From: Streptomyces sp. ISL-96
GTDB taxonomy: Bacteria; Actinomycetota; Actinomycetes; Streptomycetales; Streptomycetaceae
Direction: 5' to 3'
DNA length: 64,000 nt
Assembly (NCBI RefSeq): GCF_018614035.1
Contig: NZ_JAGGPA010000001.1
Location: forward strand, 62,001-126,000
The notes under the pieces are model-generated. The model was given only the letters and a program-made list of their open reading frames with translations, did not search any database and had not been told where the DNA came from. Every line of letters starts with the position of its first letter. Position 1 is the stretch's first letter. Shown here in pieces: positions 24,921 through 34,606 of the stretch. The translations under genes were made by a program, and so were the position numbers.

Positions 24921-26215
24921 TTGGTGTCCCTCTGGATCTCGGCGGCGCCGTTGACGGCGGAGGCGTCGGCCTCGACCGTGGCGTCGGCTCCGGTGTCGTA
25001 CAGGCCGAAGTAGCGGGCGGCCGTGTCCATGTCCTTGTCGCCGCGCCCGGACAGGTTGACCAGGATCAGCCCGTCCTTGCCGAGCTCCTTGCCGAGCTCC
25101 AGCGCGCCCGCGAGCGCGTGCGCGCTCTCGATGGCCGGGATGATGCCCTCGGTGCGGGACAGGAGCAGCAGCGACTGCATCGCCGCGTCGTCCGTCACGG
25201 CCCGGTACTCGCCGCGCCCGCTGTCCTTGAGGTACGCGTGCTCCGGGCCGATGCCGGGGTAGTCGAGGCCCGCCGAGATCGAGTAGGGCTCGGTGATCTG
25301 GCCCTCCTCGTCCTGGAGGACGTACGACCGCGAACCGTGCAGGATGCCGGGCTCGCCCGCGGACAGGGTGGCCGCGTGCTCGCCGGTGTGGATGCCGTGC
25401 CCGGCGGGCTCGCAGCCGACCAGGCGCACGTCCGCGTCCGGGATGAAGGCGTGGAAGAGACCGATGGCGTTCGAACCGCCACCGACACACGCGACGGCCG
25501 CGTCCGGCAGCCGCCCCGCGCGCTCCAGGATCTGGCGGCGCGCCTCGACGCCGATGACGCGGTGGAAGTCGCGGACCATGGCGGGGAAGGGGTGCGGTCC
25601 GGCGACCGTGCCGAAGAGGTAGTGCGTACGGTCGACATTGGCGACCCAGTCGCGGAACGCCTCGTTGATGGCGTCCTTCAGGGTCCGGCTGCCGGACTTC
25701 ACCGCGACGACCTCGGCGCCGAGCATCCGCATCCGGGCGACGTTGAGCGCCTGGCGCTGGGTGTCGATCTCGCCCATGTAGATGGTGCATTCGAGGCCGA
25801 AGAGGGCGCAGGCGGTGGCGGTGGCGACGCCGTGCTGGCCGGCGCCGGTCTCCGCGATCACGCGCGTCTTGCCCATGCGCTTGGTGAGCAGCGCCTGGCC
25901 CAGCACGTTGTTGATCTTGTGCGAGCCGGTGTGGTTGAGGTCTTCGCGCTTGAGGAAGATCCGCGCGCCGCCCGCGTGTTCGGCGAACCTCGGCACTTCG
26001 GTGAGCGAGCTGGGCCGGCCCGTGTAGTTGACCATCAGCTCGTTCAGCTCGGCCGCGAAGGCCGGGTCGGACTTGGCCTTGTCGTACTCGACGGCGACTT
26101 CGTCGACCGCGGCGACGAGCGCCTCGGGGATGAACTTGCCGCCGTACGCGCCGAAGTAGCCATCGGTGCTGGGGATTTGACCCTCGGGGTCCGGAATGAA
26201 GAAGTCAGAAGACAT
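24917..26215 (-). CDS. trpB: Tryptophan synthase beta chain
   Basis: 432 aa. Condenses indole with serine by PLP chemistry. The Schiff-base Lys is K100 in [11 protein letters not shown]; the phosphate-binding glycine loop is [10 protein letters not shown] (about 243-252); [14 protein letters not shown] is the Glu-containing loop that contacts indole. Length is standard for TrpB1. The upstream sequence 26216-26349 holds a GGGGC-TCGC-GCCCC hairpin (26234-26247) and GAGGAG before the start, so trpB may have some separate control; no Trp-rich leader peptide is evident there. Confidence 0.97.
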   Translation of the reverse strand: MSSDFFIPDPEGQIPSTDGYFGAYGGKFIPEALVAAVDEVAVEYDKAKSDPAFAAELNELMVNYTGRPSSLTEVPRFAEHAGGARIFLKREDLNHTGSHKINNVLGQALLTKRMGKTRVIAETGAGQHGVATATACALFGLECTIYMGEIDTQRQALNVARMRMLGAEVVAVKSGSRTLKDAINEAFRDWVANVDRTHYLFGTVAGPHPFPAMVRDFHRVIGVEARRQILERAGRLPDAAVACVGGGSNAIGLFHAFIPDADVRLVGCEPAGHGIHTGEHAATLSAGEPGILHGSRSYVLQDEEGQITEPYSISAGLDYPGIGPEHAYLKDSGRGEYRAVTDDAAMQSLLLLSRTEGIIPAIESAHALAGALELGKELGKDGLILVNLSGRGDKDMDTAARYFGLYDTGADATVEADASAVNGAAEIQRDTK

Positions 26216-26349
26216 CCGACGTACTCCTCAGAAGGGGCTCGCGCCCCATGAAAGATCAACGGGTGGACTTGACCGTATGCGCCGCGCGCGAGTCCGCCCC
26301 GGTACGCCTCAGAGCATTCGGGCGTACGGGTGTGACGGTTCGCGGATCG

Positions 26350-26571
26350 CTACAGCGCGCCTTCGGCGCGGCGCCATCGCATGCCGTTGATCTGGCCCGG
26401 CTCGGAACCGATGTGGTACCGCACCCGGCGTCCCCGCACCCGCCGCGCCGGAGCCCGGCACCCGCGCGGACGGCACCCGCGCGCCAGCGGCGCGTGCGGG
26501 TCGCGCGTCGGCACCCCGGCGAGCGGGCCCTGCCGGGTGAGTGCGACGGTGCTGCGGACGGTGGTGGTCAT
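26350..26571 (-). CDS. trpM: TrpM-like small basic protein
   Basis: 73 aa from ATG 26571, starting 11 nt after the trpC stop. Arg-rich (about a quarter of residues), with a distinctive C-terminal block VRYHIGSEPGQINGMRWRRA and no membrane span or signal. In S. coelicolor a small gene at this position in the trpC-trpBA cluster, TrpM, modulates tryptophan synthesis and development. Position, size and composition fit that gene; I cannot align it. The long overlapping frame through trpC is spurious. Start choice is uncertain as no clear ribosome site precedes the ATG. Confidence 0.65.
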   Translation of the reverse strand: MTTTVRSTVALTRQGPLAGVPTRDPHAPLARGCRPRGCRAPARRVRGRRVRYHIGSEPGQINGMRWRRAEGAL

Positions 26572-26582
26572 GGGAGTCGGTG

Positions 26583-27392
26583 TCAGCTCCGGCCGTGGCG
26601 CAGGGCCGGGTGGGCGCCCGCGGCGACCAGGTCGGCGACGGCGCCCTTCGGGTCGCGGCCGGTGACCAGCGACTCGCCGACGAGCACCGCGTCGGCGCCC
26701 GCGTTGGCGTACGCGATGAGGTCGTGCGGGCCGCGGACGCCGGACTCGGCGACCGTGACGATGCCCGCGGGGACCTCGGGGGCGACCCGCTCGAACGTGC
26801 CGCGGTCGACCTTGAGCGTCTTGAGGTTGCGCGCGTTGATGCCGATGATCTTCGCGCCGGCCTCGACCGCGCGCTCGACCTCTTCCTCGTCGTGCGCCTC
26901 GACCAGGGGCGTGAGTCCGATGGACTCGGCCCGCTCGATGAGGGAGACGAGGGCTTCCTGCTCCAGGGCGGCCACGATCAGCAGCGCCAGGTCGGCGCCG
27001 TACGCACGCGCCTCCCACAGCTGGTAGGCCGTGACGATGAAGTCCTTGCGCAGCACCGGGATGTCGACTCTGGCGCGTACGGCCTCAAGGTCGGCCAGGG
27101 ACCCGCCGAAGCGCCGCTGTTCGGTCAGTACGGAGATGACGGCCGCGCCGCCCGCTTCGTAGTCGGCGGCGAGCCCGGCGGGGTCGGCGATCGCCGCGAG
27201 AGCGCCCTTGGAGGGACTGGAGCGCTTGACTTCGCAGACGACCTTGACGCCGTCGCCGCGCAGTGCCGCCACTCCGTCCTTGGCCGGGGAGGCCTTGGCC
27301 GCGCGGTCCTTGAGCTCGTCGAGACTTACGCCTGCCTGCCGCTCCGCAAGGTCGGCGAGCACGCCTTCGATGATCTCGTCGAGCACACTCAC
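26583..27392 (-). CDS. trpC: Indole-3-glycerol phosphate synthase
   Basis: 269 aa from GTG 27392 ([20 protein letters not shown]), with AAGGGGG upstream. Ring closure of carboxyphenylaminodeoxyribulose phosphate. Landmarks: [16 protein letters not shown] (about 54-69), with catalytic Glu and Lys; [17 protein letters not shown] with Lys and Phe (about 113-129); [13 protein letters not shown] with Asn; and [20 protein letters not shown] for phosphate binding. It is stand-alone and not fused to TrpF, consistent with PriA supplying that step. Confidence 0.97.
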   Translation of the reverse strand: MSVLDEIIEGVLADLAERQAGVSLDELKDRAAKASPAKDGVAALRGDGVKVVCEVKRSSPSKGALAAIADPAGLAADYEAGGAAVISVLTEQRRFGGSLADLEAVRARVDIPVLRKDFIVTAYQLWEARAYGADLALLIVAALEQEALVSLIERAESIGLTPLVEAHDEEEVERAVEAGAKIIGINARNLKTLKVDRGTFERVAPEVPAGIVTVAESGVRGPHDLIAYANAGADAVLVGESLVTGRDPKGAVADLVAAGAHPALRHGRS

Positions 27393-27488
27393 GCGAGCGG
27401 CCCCCTTCCGGGAGGGTGATGGTGGACCAGGATCAGCCATACCAATGCTATCCGCAGGAGGCCTCAGGTCTCGCATCGAGTAGCGATC

Positions 27489-27507
27489 AGTCCCACTACC
27501 TGGGACT
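27489..27507 (-). terminator. Hairpin directly after the DUF2752 gene
   Basis: AGTCCCA (27489-27495) and TGGGACT (27501-27507) pair around CTACC, immediately beyond the stop codon. It separates this gene from the trpC promoter region (27393-27488). Confidence 0.55.
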
Positions 27508-28014
27508 TCACGGCGCGAGCGCGGAGCCGAACGGAAGGTTCCGGACGACGCTGAAGACCGCCGCCACGGCGCCGATGCTCCACCAGTGGACGGGCTTGAG
27601 GGTGATCCGCATCGGGATTCCGCGGCCGGCGCGTATCACCCAGACGGTCCACAGCACGGCGAAGACCCCGTACCCGACGACGGCCATGGCGTTGGCGCCG
27701 AACGCACCGGCGAGATCGCCGGTCACGACGGCGTGCGCGCTGCGCAGCCCGCCGCAGCCGGGGCAGTAGATCCCGGTGAGCTGGAGGAGCGGGCAGACGG
27801 GGTAGTGGCCCGGCTCATTGGGGTCGACGGTGCCGACGTACGCGAAAGCCGCGAGGACACCCGCCAGCGTGGCGGCCGGCGCGGCGAGCCGCCGGGCGAG
27901 GGACACCGGAGCGGGTGGCACGGGGGCTGGTGGCACGGGGGCTGGTGAGGGCGGCGGCGAAGGGGCCGGGTCGGGCGAAGGCACGGTATCCACCCGCCGA
28001 TTGTCCCCGCTCAT
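27508..28014 (-). CDS. DUF2752 domain membrane protein
   Basis: 168 aa. A Pro-rich cytoplasmic N-terminus (residues 10-38, with PPAPV repeated) precedes a span ([19 protein letters not shown]). The diagnostic DUF2752 block is [20 protein letters not shown] (about 75-94), with paired cysteines, followed by two more spans ending near residue 155. The function is unknown; the Cys-rich loop faces the membrane surface. It is regularly found beside trp genes in actinobacteria. It is flanked by hairpins on both sides, so it may be its own transcription unit. Confidence 0.88.
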   Translation of the reverse strand: MSGDNRRVDTVPSPDPAPSPPPSPAPVPPAPVPPAPVSLARRLAAPAATLAGVLAAFAYVGTVDPNEPGHYPVCPLLQLTGIYCPGCGGLRSAHAVVTGDLAGAFGANAMAVVGYGVFAVLWTVWVIRAGRGIPMRITLKPVHWWSIGAVAAVFSVVRNLPFGSALAP

Positions 28015-28020
28015 GAGGAA

Positions 28021-28046
28021 AGGCGCAGCCCCCGGGGGCTGCGCCT
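28021..28046 (-). terminator. Perfect 26-bp terminator palindrome
   Basis: AGGCGCAGCCCCC (28021-28033) is followed at once by its inverse GGGGGCTGCGCCT (28034-28046), giving an 11-bp stem with a CCGG loop. It follows the HGxxPAAW gene and probably ends the hisI-trpE transcript. Confidence 0.8.
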
Positions 28047-28071
28047 CGCGTCAGAGGACCGTCGGTGGTCG

Positions 28072-28338
28072 TCAGTGGGTCTGGATCTGGCTGCCGCTCT
28101 GCGCCCGACCGGCCTCGTTACGGGCCCGCACCATCTCCTCGGACTCCTTCGGCATGCCGAGGCCCGCGGCCTTCATAGCCATTCCGACGACACCACCGAG
28201 CAGTATCACGACGACTCCGGCCCAGAAGCCGAGCGGGTTGGCCAGCACCATGAAGGCGCCCGAAATGCAGAAACCGATGAAGGAGATGGTGACACCGGTC
28301 CAGGCGGCCGGGGTGTGTCCGTGGCTAGTGCCCGCCAT
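28072..28338 (-). CDS. HGxxPAAW family small membrane protein
   Basis: 88 aa from ATG 28338, with a strong GAGGAG 6 nt upstream. The N-terminal MAGTSHGHTPAAWTGVTISF carries the family motif H-G-x-T-P-A-A-W; two membrane spans follow (VTISFIGFCISGAFMVLAN and WAGVVVILLGGVVGMAM), then a charged tail. The family is actinobacterial and of unknown function, and is usually encoded beside tryptophan genes. It lies downstream of trpE and the TIGR02234 membrane protein in the same direction. Confidence 0.9.
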   Translation of the reverse strand: MAGTSHGHTPAAWTGVTISFIGFCISGAFMVLANPLGFWAGVVVILLGGVVGMAMKAAGLGMPKESEEMVRARNEAGRAQSGSQIQTH

Positions 28339-28472
28339 GAGTTGCTCCTCGTTGCTGTTGCTCTGTATTGAGGTGGTGAGTCGGTGCGGCGGTGAGTCCG
28401 TGAGCCGTACGCTCGGCACTCGTCGCTCGCCACTCATTGTCCCGCACGGGACCGGCGACGTGATCTCGGGGG

Positions 28473-29135
28473 TCATGCGTCGCGCGTCGGGTCCTCGCCG
28501 CGGTCCAGGGCCTTCCAGAGGTCCTCGGGCCGGTCGGGGTCCGGGGCGGCGGGCGCCTTGCGGGCCCGTGGGCTGCCGTCGCGCTCGTAACGGCCCGACA
28601 TCGCGGGCCACTTCCCGCCGCACCACAGCGCCAGCAGTCCCGCGACCAGGATCAGCAGTCCGCCGGCCGCGGTCACGTACGGCCAGGCGGTGTGCGTCAG
28701 TGAGACGGCCGTCGCAGCGGCGTCGCCGGTCGTCTGCGCGGCCTTCTCGTCGAGGGCCGCGTTGCCGGAGGCGCCGAGGAGCGCGGTGACGGCGGCGCCC
28801 GCGCCGCTCAGCGCGAGCAGCCCGGCGACCAGCAGCCGGCCCGCCCTGCGGACGGCGAAGACGGCGACGAGCGCGGCGAGACCGACGATGGCCAGCGCCG
28901 CCGGGGCGCCGGTGACGTCCTGGCCCTCGGCCTCCAGCGGCAGCGTGCCGCCCGGGACCACGGCCGCGCCCTCGGCCCAGGTCCGGCCCGAGGCGAGGAG
29001 CACGACGGCGGCGCCGAGGGCGCCTAGCAGCAGCGCGGCGGCGAGACTGCGGCGGCCGGTGGAGACGGCCGCCGCGACCGGTGTCTCGCTTCGCGGAAGC
29101 GGAAGCGGAAGGGGTACGGGGTTTGCGGCACTCAC
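28473..29135 (-). CDS. Trp operon-associated membrane protein (TIGR02234 type)
   Basis: 220 aa from GTG 29135; GTG 29144 is an in-frame alternative. Four spans: LAAALLLGALGAAVVLLASG, LAIVGLAALVAVFAV, LLVAGLLALSGAGAAVTALLG and VTAAGGLLILVAGLLALWCG. The extracytoplasmic RTWAEGAA segment after TM1 and the Trp in HTAWPYV are typical of this family, which is encoded next to trpE in many actinobacteria. No function is established; involvement in tryptophan or precursor transport is a guess. It starts 32 nt after the trpE stop. Confidence 0.88.
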   Translation of the reverse strand: MSAANPVPLPLPLPRSETPVAAAVSTGRRSLAAALLLGALGAAVVLLASGRTWAEGAAVVPGGTLPLEAEGQDVTGAPAALAIVGLAALVAVFAVRRAGRLLVAGLLALSGAGAAVTALLGASGNAALDEKAAQTTGDAAATAVSLTHTAWPYVTAAGGLLILVAGLLALWCGGKWPAMSGRYERDGSPRARKAPAAPDPDRPEDLWKALDRGEDPTRDA

Positions 29136-29167
29136 GCACCCCACTATCCCTTACGTCCCGATCGCGA

Positions 29168-30646
29168 TCAGAGGCGGTTCGCCGTGTGCACCGCGCGCAG
29201 CACCGCGGCCGCCTTGTTGCGGCACTCGGTGTCCTCGGCGACGGGGTCGGAGTCGGCCACCACACCGGCTCCCGCCTGTACGTATGCCGTGCCGTCGCGG
29301 AGCAGGGCGGTGCGGATGGCGATGGCGGTGTCGGAGTCGCCGGCGAAGTCGAGGTAGCCGACGCAGCCGCCGTACAGTCCGCGCCGCGACGGCTCCAGCT
29401 CCTCGATGATCTGCATGGCACGCGGCTTGGGCGCTCCGGACAGGGTGCCCGCCGGGAAGCAGGCGGTCAGTACGTCGAAGGCGCTGCGGCCCTTCGCGAC
29501 CCGCCCGGTCACGGTCGACACGATGTGCATGACGTGCGAGTACCGCTCGACGGACATGAAGTCGACGACCTCGACGCTGCCCGGCTCACAGACCCGGCCC
29601 AGGTCGTTGCGGCCGAGGTCGACGAGCATCAGGTGCTCGGCGCGCTCCTTGGGGTCGGCGAGCAGTTCGTCGGCGAGCCCCTGGTCCTCCTGCGGCGTGG
29701 CGCCGCGATGCCGGGTGCCGGCGATCGGATGCACCATGGCGCGCCCGTCCTCGACCTTGACCAGCGCCTCCGGGCTCGACCCGACGACATCGAAGCCGTC
29801 GAAGCGGAAGAGGTACATGTACGGCGAGGGATTCGTGGCCCGCAGCACCCGGTAGACGTCCAGCGCGCTCGCCGTGCACGGCGTCTCGAAGCGCTGGGAC
29901 GGTACGACCTGGAAGGCCTCCCCCGCCCGGATGCGCTCCTTGATGTCGTCGACGGCGGCCTGGTAGGCCTCGCCGCCCCACAGCGCGGTGTACGGCGGAA
30001 GCTCGGACGGGGGCAGGGCGGCGGGCGCGGTCGGCACGGCCCGGCTGAGGTCGGCCTCCATGGCGTCGAGCCGCGCCACGGCATCCGCGTACGCCTCGTC
30101 GACACCGGTGTCGAGGTCGTTGTGGTTGATCGCGTTGGCGATCAGCAGGACCGAGCCGTCCCAGTGGTCGAGTACGGCGAGGTCCGAGGTGAGCAGCATG
30201 GTCAGCTCGGGGAGTTTGAGGTCGTCGCGCCCGTGCTCGCCGATCTTCTCCAGGCGGCGTACGACGTCGTACCCGAGGTAGCCGACCATGCCGCCGGTGA
30301 ACGGCGGCAGGTTGCCCGCGAGGTCACGCGGGGTGTGCAGGGCGTCGATGGTGGCGCGCAGCGCGTCGAGCGGATCGCCGTCCACCGGTACGCCGACGGG
30401 CGGCGTACCGAGCCAGTGCGCCTGGCCGTCGCGGACGGTGAGGGTCGCGGCGCTGCGTACGCCGACGAAGGAGTACCGGGACCAGGAGCGGCCGTTCTCG
30501 GCGGACTCCAGGAGGAAGGTGCCGGGGCGCTCGGCGGCGAGCTTGCGGTAGAGGCCCACGGGGGTGTCGCCGTCGGCGAGCAGCCGGCGGCTGACGGGGA
30601 CGACCCGCCGGTCGACGGCCAGCTTGCGAAAGGTCTCGATGTCCAT
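29168..30646 (-). CDS. trpE: Anthranilate synthase component I
   Basis: 492 aa. Makes anthranilate from chorismate with ammonia from a TrpG partner, not encoded here. The N-terminal [19 protein letters not shown] (about 39-57) is the tryptophan feedback site (LLES motif). The catalytic C-terminal half has [36 protein letters not shown] (Mg2+ site) and [16 protein letters not shown]. Stand-alone TrpE, not a TrpEG fusion. It begins 16 nt after hisI, so the two are probably cotranscribed. Confidence 0.97.
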   Translation of the reverse strand: MDIETFRKLAVDRRVVPVSRRLLADGDTPVGLYRKLAAERPGTFLLESAENGRSWSRYSFVGVRSAATLTVRDGQAHWLGTPPVGVPVDGDPLDALRATIDALHTPRDLAGNLPPFTGGMVGYLGYDVVRRLEKIGEHGRDDLKLPELTMLLTSDLAVLDHWDGSVLLIANAINHNDLDTGVDEAYADAVARLDAMEADLSRAVPTAPAALPPSELPPYTALWGGEAYQAAVDDIKERIRAGEAFQVVPSQRFETPCTASALDVYRVLRATNPSPYMYLFRFDGFDVVGSSPEALVKVEDGRAMVHPIAGTRHRGATPQEDQGLADELLADPKERAEHLMLVDLGRNDLGRVCEPGSVEVVDFMSVERYSHVMHIVSTVTGRVAKGRSAFDVLTACFPAGTLSGAPKPRAMQIIEELEPSRRGLYGGCVGYLDFAGDSDTAIAIRTALLRDGTAYVQAGAGVVADSDPVAEDTECRNKAAAVLRAVHTANRL

Positions 30647-30662
30647 GATTCGGCGCCTTACT

Positions 30663-31031
30663 TCACTTCGCGAGCGGGAGGAGGACGTCGGAGTCGAAGC
30701 AGGTGCGGTCGCCGGTGTGGCAGGCGGCGCCGACCTGGTCGACCTGAACCAGCACGGTATCGGCGTCGCAGTCCAGGGCGACGGACTTGACGTGCTGGAA
30801 GTGGCCGGAGGTGTCGCCCTTGACCCAGTACTCCTGGCGGCTGCGCGACCAGTACGTGCAGCGCCCCGTGGTGAGGGTCCGGTGCAGCGCCTCGTCGTCC
30901 ATCCAGCCGAGCATGAGCACCTCGCCAGTGTCGTACTGCTGGGCGATGGCGGGGACCAGGCCGTCGGCGCTGCGCCTGAGGCGGGCGGCGATGGCGGGGT
31001 CGAGGCTGCTGGGAGGGGGCGTACTGGTCAT
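30663..31031 (-). CDS. hisI: Phosphoribosyl-AMP cyclohydrolase
   Basis: 122 aa from ATG 31031 ([11 protein letters not shown]); ATG 31040 is an alternative. Third step of histidine synthesis. Landmarks: [37 protein letters not shown] and the metal-binding [20 protein letters not shown] with a following TCF Cys. It is monofunctional, without a HisE domain. The gene lies with trpE and away from hisDCBHAF, separated by a gene on the opposite strand. Confidence 0.96.
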   Translation of the reverse strand: MTSTPPPSSLDPAIAARLRRSADGLVPAIAQQYDTGEVLMLGWMDDEALHRTLTTGRCTYWSRSRQEYWVKGDTSGHFQHVKSVALDCDADTVLVQVDQVGAACHTGDRTCFDSDVLLPLAK

Positions 31032-31135
31032 GTCCGCCATTGTGCCGCGCCCATGGGGCGGCCGACTGTCGCCGTCCGGTCATTGGACGCGCGGCGCCGT
31101 GGCCCTGGCGGAGTTACGGTCGTACGCTGACCGTC

Positions 31136-31774
31136 ATGTCGACCCATGCCAAGCGCGAACGCCTGCTCCTCGCCGACCTGCTGGAGGCGGCCGGACCCGA
31201 TGCCCCGACGCTGTGCGACAGCTGGAACACCCGTGAACTCGCCGCCCATGTGGTGGTGCGCGAGCGCCGCGCGGACGCGGCCGGCGGGATAGTGCTGGCG
31301 GCGCTGAAGAGCCGGCTGGAGCGGGTGCAGGCGGAGTTCGCCGCCAAGCCGTACGAGGAACTGATCCAGCTCATCCGTACGGGTCCGCCCCGGATGTCCC
31401 CGTACGCCCTGAAGCAGCTCGACGAGGCGGCCAACACCGTCGAGTTCTACGTCCACGCCGAGGACGTCCGGCGCGCCCAGCCCGACTGGACACCGCGCGA
31501 ACTGGACGCGGTCTTCGCGAACGCCCTGTGGTCACGCCTGGAGAAGGCGGCCCGGGTCCTGGGCCGCAAGGCACCGGTGGGTGTGGTGCTGCGACGCCCG
31601 GACGGGCAGACGGCGGTGGCGCATCGCGGGACACCGGTGGTGACGGTCACGGGCGAGCCGGGCGAACTGGTCCTGTTCGCCTTCGGCCGCCAGGACGCGG
31701 CGCGGGTGGAACTCGACGGCGACAAGGAGGCGATCGCCCGCCTGCGCGAGGCGAAGCTGGGCATCGCGCTGTAG
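31136..31774 (+). CDS. TIGR03085-type DinB-fold putative metal-binding protein
   Basis: 212 aa. The N-terminal four-helix mycothiol-dependent/DinB-like fold is marked by LCDSWNTRELAAHVVVRERR (about 26-45) and NTVEFYVHAEDVRRAQPDW (about 102-120), whose His residues form the usual metal site. A C-terminal small domain (about 150-210, TPVVTVTGEPGELVLFAFGR) is of the SCP2/mycothiol-maleylpyruvate-isomerase type. Such proteins may use mycothiol as cofactor; the reaction is unknown. It is divergent from hisI over a 104-bp gap and stands alone on its strand inside the his/trp region. Confidence 0.82.
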   Translation: MSTHAKRERLLLADLLEAAGPDAPTLCDSWNTRELAAHVVVRERRADAAGGIVLAALKSRLERVQAEFAAKPYEELIQLIRTGPPRMSPYALKQLDEAANTVEFYVHAEDVRRAQPDWTPRELDAVFANALWSRLEKAARVLGRKAPVGVVLRRPDGQTAVAHRGTPVVTVTGEPGELVLFAFGRQDAARVELDGDKEAIARLREAKLGIAL

Positions 31775-31798
31775 CGCGCCGCCGCTGCGCGGGGCTTG

Positions 31799-31848
31799 TC
31801 CCCTACCCGCCCCTTCCCGAACTGGGGCTCCGCCCCAGACCCCGCTCC
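31799..31848. repeat. Dispersed intergenic repeat, copy A
   Basis: TCCCCTACCCGCCCCTTCCC..., including CTGGGGC-TCC-GCCCCAG (hairpin 31822-31838). A close copy is at 44710-44760. Both sit just beyond stop codons. Confidence 0.7.
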
Positions 31849-31855
31849 TCAAACG

Positions 31856-31886
31856 CCGGAGGGGCTGGATTTTCCAGCCCCTCCGG
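31856..31886. terminator. Bidirectional terminator between TIGR03085 gene and hisF
   Basis: Perfect 14-bp stem: CCGGAGGGGCTGGA (31856-31869) and TCCAGCCCCTCCGG (31873-31886) around TTT, between convergent genes. Confidence 0.85.
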
Positions 31887-31902
31887 GGCAGGCACCGCAG
31901 CC

Positions 31903-32658
31903 CTACCGCACCGGGTGACCGGCTTCCCGCAGCGTGTCCTTGACCTGGGAGATTCGCAGGTCGCCGAAGTGGAACACCGACGCCGCCAGCACCGCGTCCG
32001 CGCCCGCCGCGATCGCCGGCGGGAAGTGGGCCAGCTTGCCCGCGCCGCCGGATGCGATGACAGGGACCGTCACGTGCTTGCGTACCGCCGCGATCATCTC
32101 CGTGTCGTAGCCGTCCTTCGTGCCGTCCGCGTCCATCGAGTTGAGCAGGATCTCGCCCGCGCCCAGCTCCGCCGCCCGGTGCGCCCACTCGACCGCGTCG
32201 ATGCCGGCGGACTTGCGGCCGCCGTGCGTCGTGACCTCGAAGGACCCCGACGCCGTACGCCGCGCGTCGACCGACAACACCAGCACCTGCCGCCCGAAGC
32301 GCTCCGCGATCTCGCGGATCAGGCCGGGCCGGGCGATGGCCGCGGTGTTCACGCCGACCTTGTCCGCGCCGGCGCGCAGCAGCTTGTCGACGTCCTCTGT
32401 GGTGCGTACGCCGCCGCCGACCGTCAGCGGGATGAAGACCTGCTCGGCGGTGCGCCGCACCACGTCGTACGTCGTCTCCCGGTTGCCGGACGAGGCGGTG
32501 ATGTCGAGGAACGTCAGCTCGTCCGCGCCCTCCGCGTCGTACAGCTTGGCCATCTCGACGGGGTCACCCGCGTCGCGCAGGTTCTGGAAGTTGACGCCCT
32601 TGACGACCCTGCCGTTGTCGACATCCAGGCAGGGGATTACTCGGACCGCGAGGGTCAT
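31903..32658 (-). CDS. hisF: Imidazole glycerol phosphate synthase, cyclase subunit
   Basis: 251 aa, a beta-alpha TIM barrel. Catalytic Asp12 is in [16 protein letters not shown] and the second Asp in [15 protein letters not shown] (about 132); [11 protein letters not shown] and [12 protein letters not shown] bind the two phosphates. With HisH it forms IGP and AICAR from PRFAR and glutamine-derived ammonia. The ATG overlaps the RidA stop (ATGA). Last gene of the hisD-to-hisF run. Confidence 0.97.
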   Translation of the reverse strand: MTLAVRVIPCLDVDNGRVVKGVNFQNLRDAGDPVEMAKLYDAEGADELTFLDITASSGNRETTYDVVRRTAEQVFIPLTVGGGVRTTEDVDKLLRAGADKVGVNTAAIARPGLIREIAERFGRQVLVLSVDARRTASGSFEVTTHGGRKSAGIDAVEWAHRAAELGAGEILLNSMDADGTKDGYDTEMIAAVRKHVTVPVIASGGAGKLAHFPPAIAAGADAVLAASVFHFGDLRISQVKDTLREAGHPVR

Positions 32659-33077
32659 GACTCCTGACCTCCTCGGTCTCCTCGGTAGGCCTCGATCTCG
32701 ATCTCGACCACCAGGCTCGGGTCGACGAAGCCCGAGACGATGATCATCGATGCCGCCGGGCGGACGTCGTCGAACAGTTCCTTGTGGGCGCGGCCGACGT
32801 CGTCGACGTCCCGGGCGTGCGTGACGTACATGCGGGTGCGGACCACGTCCTCACGGCCCAGGCCCAGCTGCTCCAGCGCGCCGAAGGCGACACCGAAGGC
32901 GTTGACGGTCTGCTCGTACGGCGTACCGGCGTCGATGACGCCGTCCACGACCGACGTACAGCCGGATACCAGGACCAGGCCGTTCGGCAGTTCCACCGCG
33001 CGGGAGTAGCCGAACTGCTCTTCCCACGGGGCGCCGGTCGTGACCTTGCGTACGGAACCGGTGGAGGAAACCGTCAT
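32655..33077 (-). CDS. RidA (YjgF/YER057c) family protein
   Basis: 140 aa. Trimeric RidA fold landmarks: [60 protein letters not shown] and the closing [16 protein letters not shown]. Archetypal RidA proteins use an Arg and the C-terminal Glu to hydrolyse reactive imines and enamines; here Arg82 (TRMYV, 83-84 region) and Glu in EIEIEA are conserved. It is locked between priA and hisF by 4-nt overlaps at both ends, so it is expressed with the pathway. The substrate in histidine synthesis is not known. Confidence 0.92.
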   Translation of the reverse strand: MTVSSTGSVRKVTTGAPWEEQFGYSRAVELPNGLVLVSGCTSVVDGVIDAGTPYEQTVNAFGVAFGALEQLGLGREDVVRTRMYVTHARDVDDVGRAHKELFDDVRPAASMIIVSGFVDPSLVVEIEIEAYRGDRGGQES

Positions 33078-33802
33078 GCGGACACCGCCGCCAGCGCCTC
33101 TTCCAGCGTGAACGCCTTCGCGTACAGCGCCTTGCCCACGATCGCACCCTCGACGCCCTCGGGGACCAGCGCGGCGATCGCCCGCAGGTCGTCGAGGGAG
33201 GAGACGCCGCCGGAGGCTACGACCGGCTTGTCGGTGGCGGCGCAGACATTGCGCAGCAGCTCCAGGTTCGGGCCCTGGAGCGTGCCGTCCTTGGCGATGT
33301 CGGTGACGACGTACCGCGCGCAGCCCTCGGAGTCCAGGCGCGCCAGCGTCTCGTAGAGGTCGCCGCCGTCGCGCGTCCAGCCGCGGCCGCGCAGGGTCGT
33401 ACCGCGTACGTCCAGGCCGACCGCGATCTTGTCGCCGTACTCCGCGATGACCTTGGCGACCCACTCCGGGGTCTCCAGCGCGGCCGTACCGAGGTTGACG
33501 CGCTTGCAGCCGGTGGCGAGCGCCGCGGCGAGCGAGGCGTCGTCGCGGATGCCGCCGGACAGCTCGACCTTGATGTCCATGGAGCGGGCGACCTCGGCGA
33601 TCTGCGCCCGGTTGTCACCGGTGCCGAAAGCCGCGTCGAGGTCCACGAGGTGCAGCCACTCGGCGCCCGCCTGCTGCCAGGCGAGAGCGGCCTGGAGCGG
33701 ATCGCCGTACGACGTCTCCGAGCCGGACTCGCCATGGACGAGGCGCACGGCCTGACCGTCTCGGACATCTACGGCGGGGAGCAGTTCGAGCTTCTGGGAC
33801 AT
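33074..33802 (-). CDS. priA: Phosphoribosyl isomerase A (HisA/TrpF bifunctional)
   Basis: 242 aa, a TIM barrel. [20 protein letters not shown] holds the first catalytic Asp (residue 12) and [15 protein letters not shown] the second (about 130-140); LSGGIRDD and [12 protein letters not shown] bind the two phosphates. In Streptomyces this enzyme isomerises both ProFAR and phosphoribosylanthranilate because trpF is absent; no trpF is seen here beside trpC. The bifunctional role is inferred from lineage and context. Start overlaps the hisH stop (TGATG). Confidence 0.94.
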   Translation of the reverse strand: MSQKLELLPAVDVRDGQAVRLVHGESGSETSYGDPLQAALAWQQAGAEWLHLVDLDAAFGTGDNRAQIAEVARSMDIKVELSGGIRDDASLAAALATGCKRVNLGTAALETPEWVAKVIAEYGDKIAVGLDVRGTTLRGRGWTRDGGDLYETLARLDSEGCARYVVTDIAKDGTLQGPNLELLRNVCAATDKPVVASGGVSSLDDLRAIAALVPEGVEGAIVGKALYAKAFTLEEALAAVSA

Positions 33803-34446
33803 CAGAGGGTTCCGATCCAGTTGGTCAGCAGCTGGGCGCCGGCGTCGCCGGACTTCTCGGGGTGGAACTGGGTCGCCCACAGCGCGCCGTTCTCGACGGC
33901 CGCCACGAAGGGCTCGCCGTGCGTGGTCCAAGAGACCTTGGGCGCGCGGATCTTGGCGTTGGTGACTTCCAGGCTCCAGTCGTGCACGGCGTACGAGTGC
34001 ACGAAGTAGTAGCGCGCGTCGGCGTCGAGACCGGCGAACAGCTCGCTGTCCTCGGGCGCGTCAACCGTGTTCCAGCCCATGTGGGGAACGATCGGTGCCT
34101 GGAGCGGGCCCACCGTGCCGGGCCACTCGTCGAGGCCCTCGGTCTCCACACCGTGCTCGATGCCGCGCTCGAAGAGGATCTGCATGCCCACGCAGATGCC
34201 CATGACCGGGCGGCCGCCGGCCAGCCTTCGGCCGACGATCCAGTCGCCGCGCGCCTCGCGCAGCCCCTTCATGCACGCGGAGAAGGCACCGACGCCGGGG
34301 ACGAGGAGCCCGTCGGCGTTCATGGCCTTGTCGAAGTCGCGGGTGATCTCGACGTCCGCGCCGACGTGGGCCAGTGCCCGCTCGGCGGAACGGACGTTGC
34401 CGAAGCCGTAGTCGAAGACGACGACTTTCTTGCTTACGTCGCTCAT
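33802..34446 (-). CDS. hisH: Imidazole glycerol phosphate synthase, glutamine amidotransferase subunit
   Basis: 214 aa from ATG 34446. Class I glutaminase: [18 protein letters not shown] at the N-terminus, nucleophile Cys in [15 protein letters not shown] (about 83), and the His/Glu dyad in [14 protein letters not shown] (about 196-198). It supplies ammonia to HisF. The ATG overlaps the stop of the small membrane-protein gene (ATGA). Confidence 0.97.
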   Translation of the reverse strand: MSDVSKKVVVFDYGFGNVRSAERALAHVGADVEITRDFDKAMNADGLLVPGVGAFSACMKGLREARGDWIVGRRLAGGRPVMGICVGMQILFERGIEHGVETEGLDEWPGTVGPLQAPIVPHMGWNTVDAPEDSELFAGLDADARYYFVHSYAVHDWSLEVTNAKIRAPKVSWTTHGEPFVAAVENGALWATQFHPEKSGDAGAQLLTNWIGTL

Positions 34447-34606
34447 GCCCAGATTCCTTGGATTCGCATGACACCGGCGACCAGACACATCACGGCGCCG
34501 ATACCGAGCAGCACGATGACCCCCTTGGGCAGCTCCTGCTTCCAGAAGGAATACACGCCGCCGAGGAGGAACAGCCCGACGACGATCAGGATCGTCGAGA
34601 GGCCTG

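Noticed and set aside
26216..26349. Tryptophan attenuator with leader peptide before trpB
   Set aside because: A GGGGC-TCGC-GCCCC hairpin exists, but no short frame with consecutive Trp codons or alternative pairing was found.
30647..30662. Attenuator in front of trpE
   Set aside because: Only 16 nt separate hisI and trpE, too little for a leader peptide and alternative hairpins.
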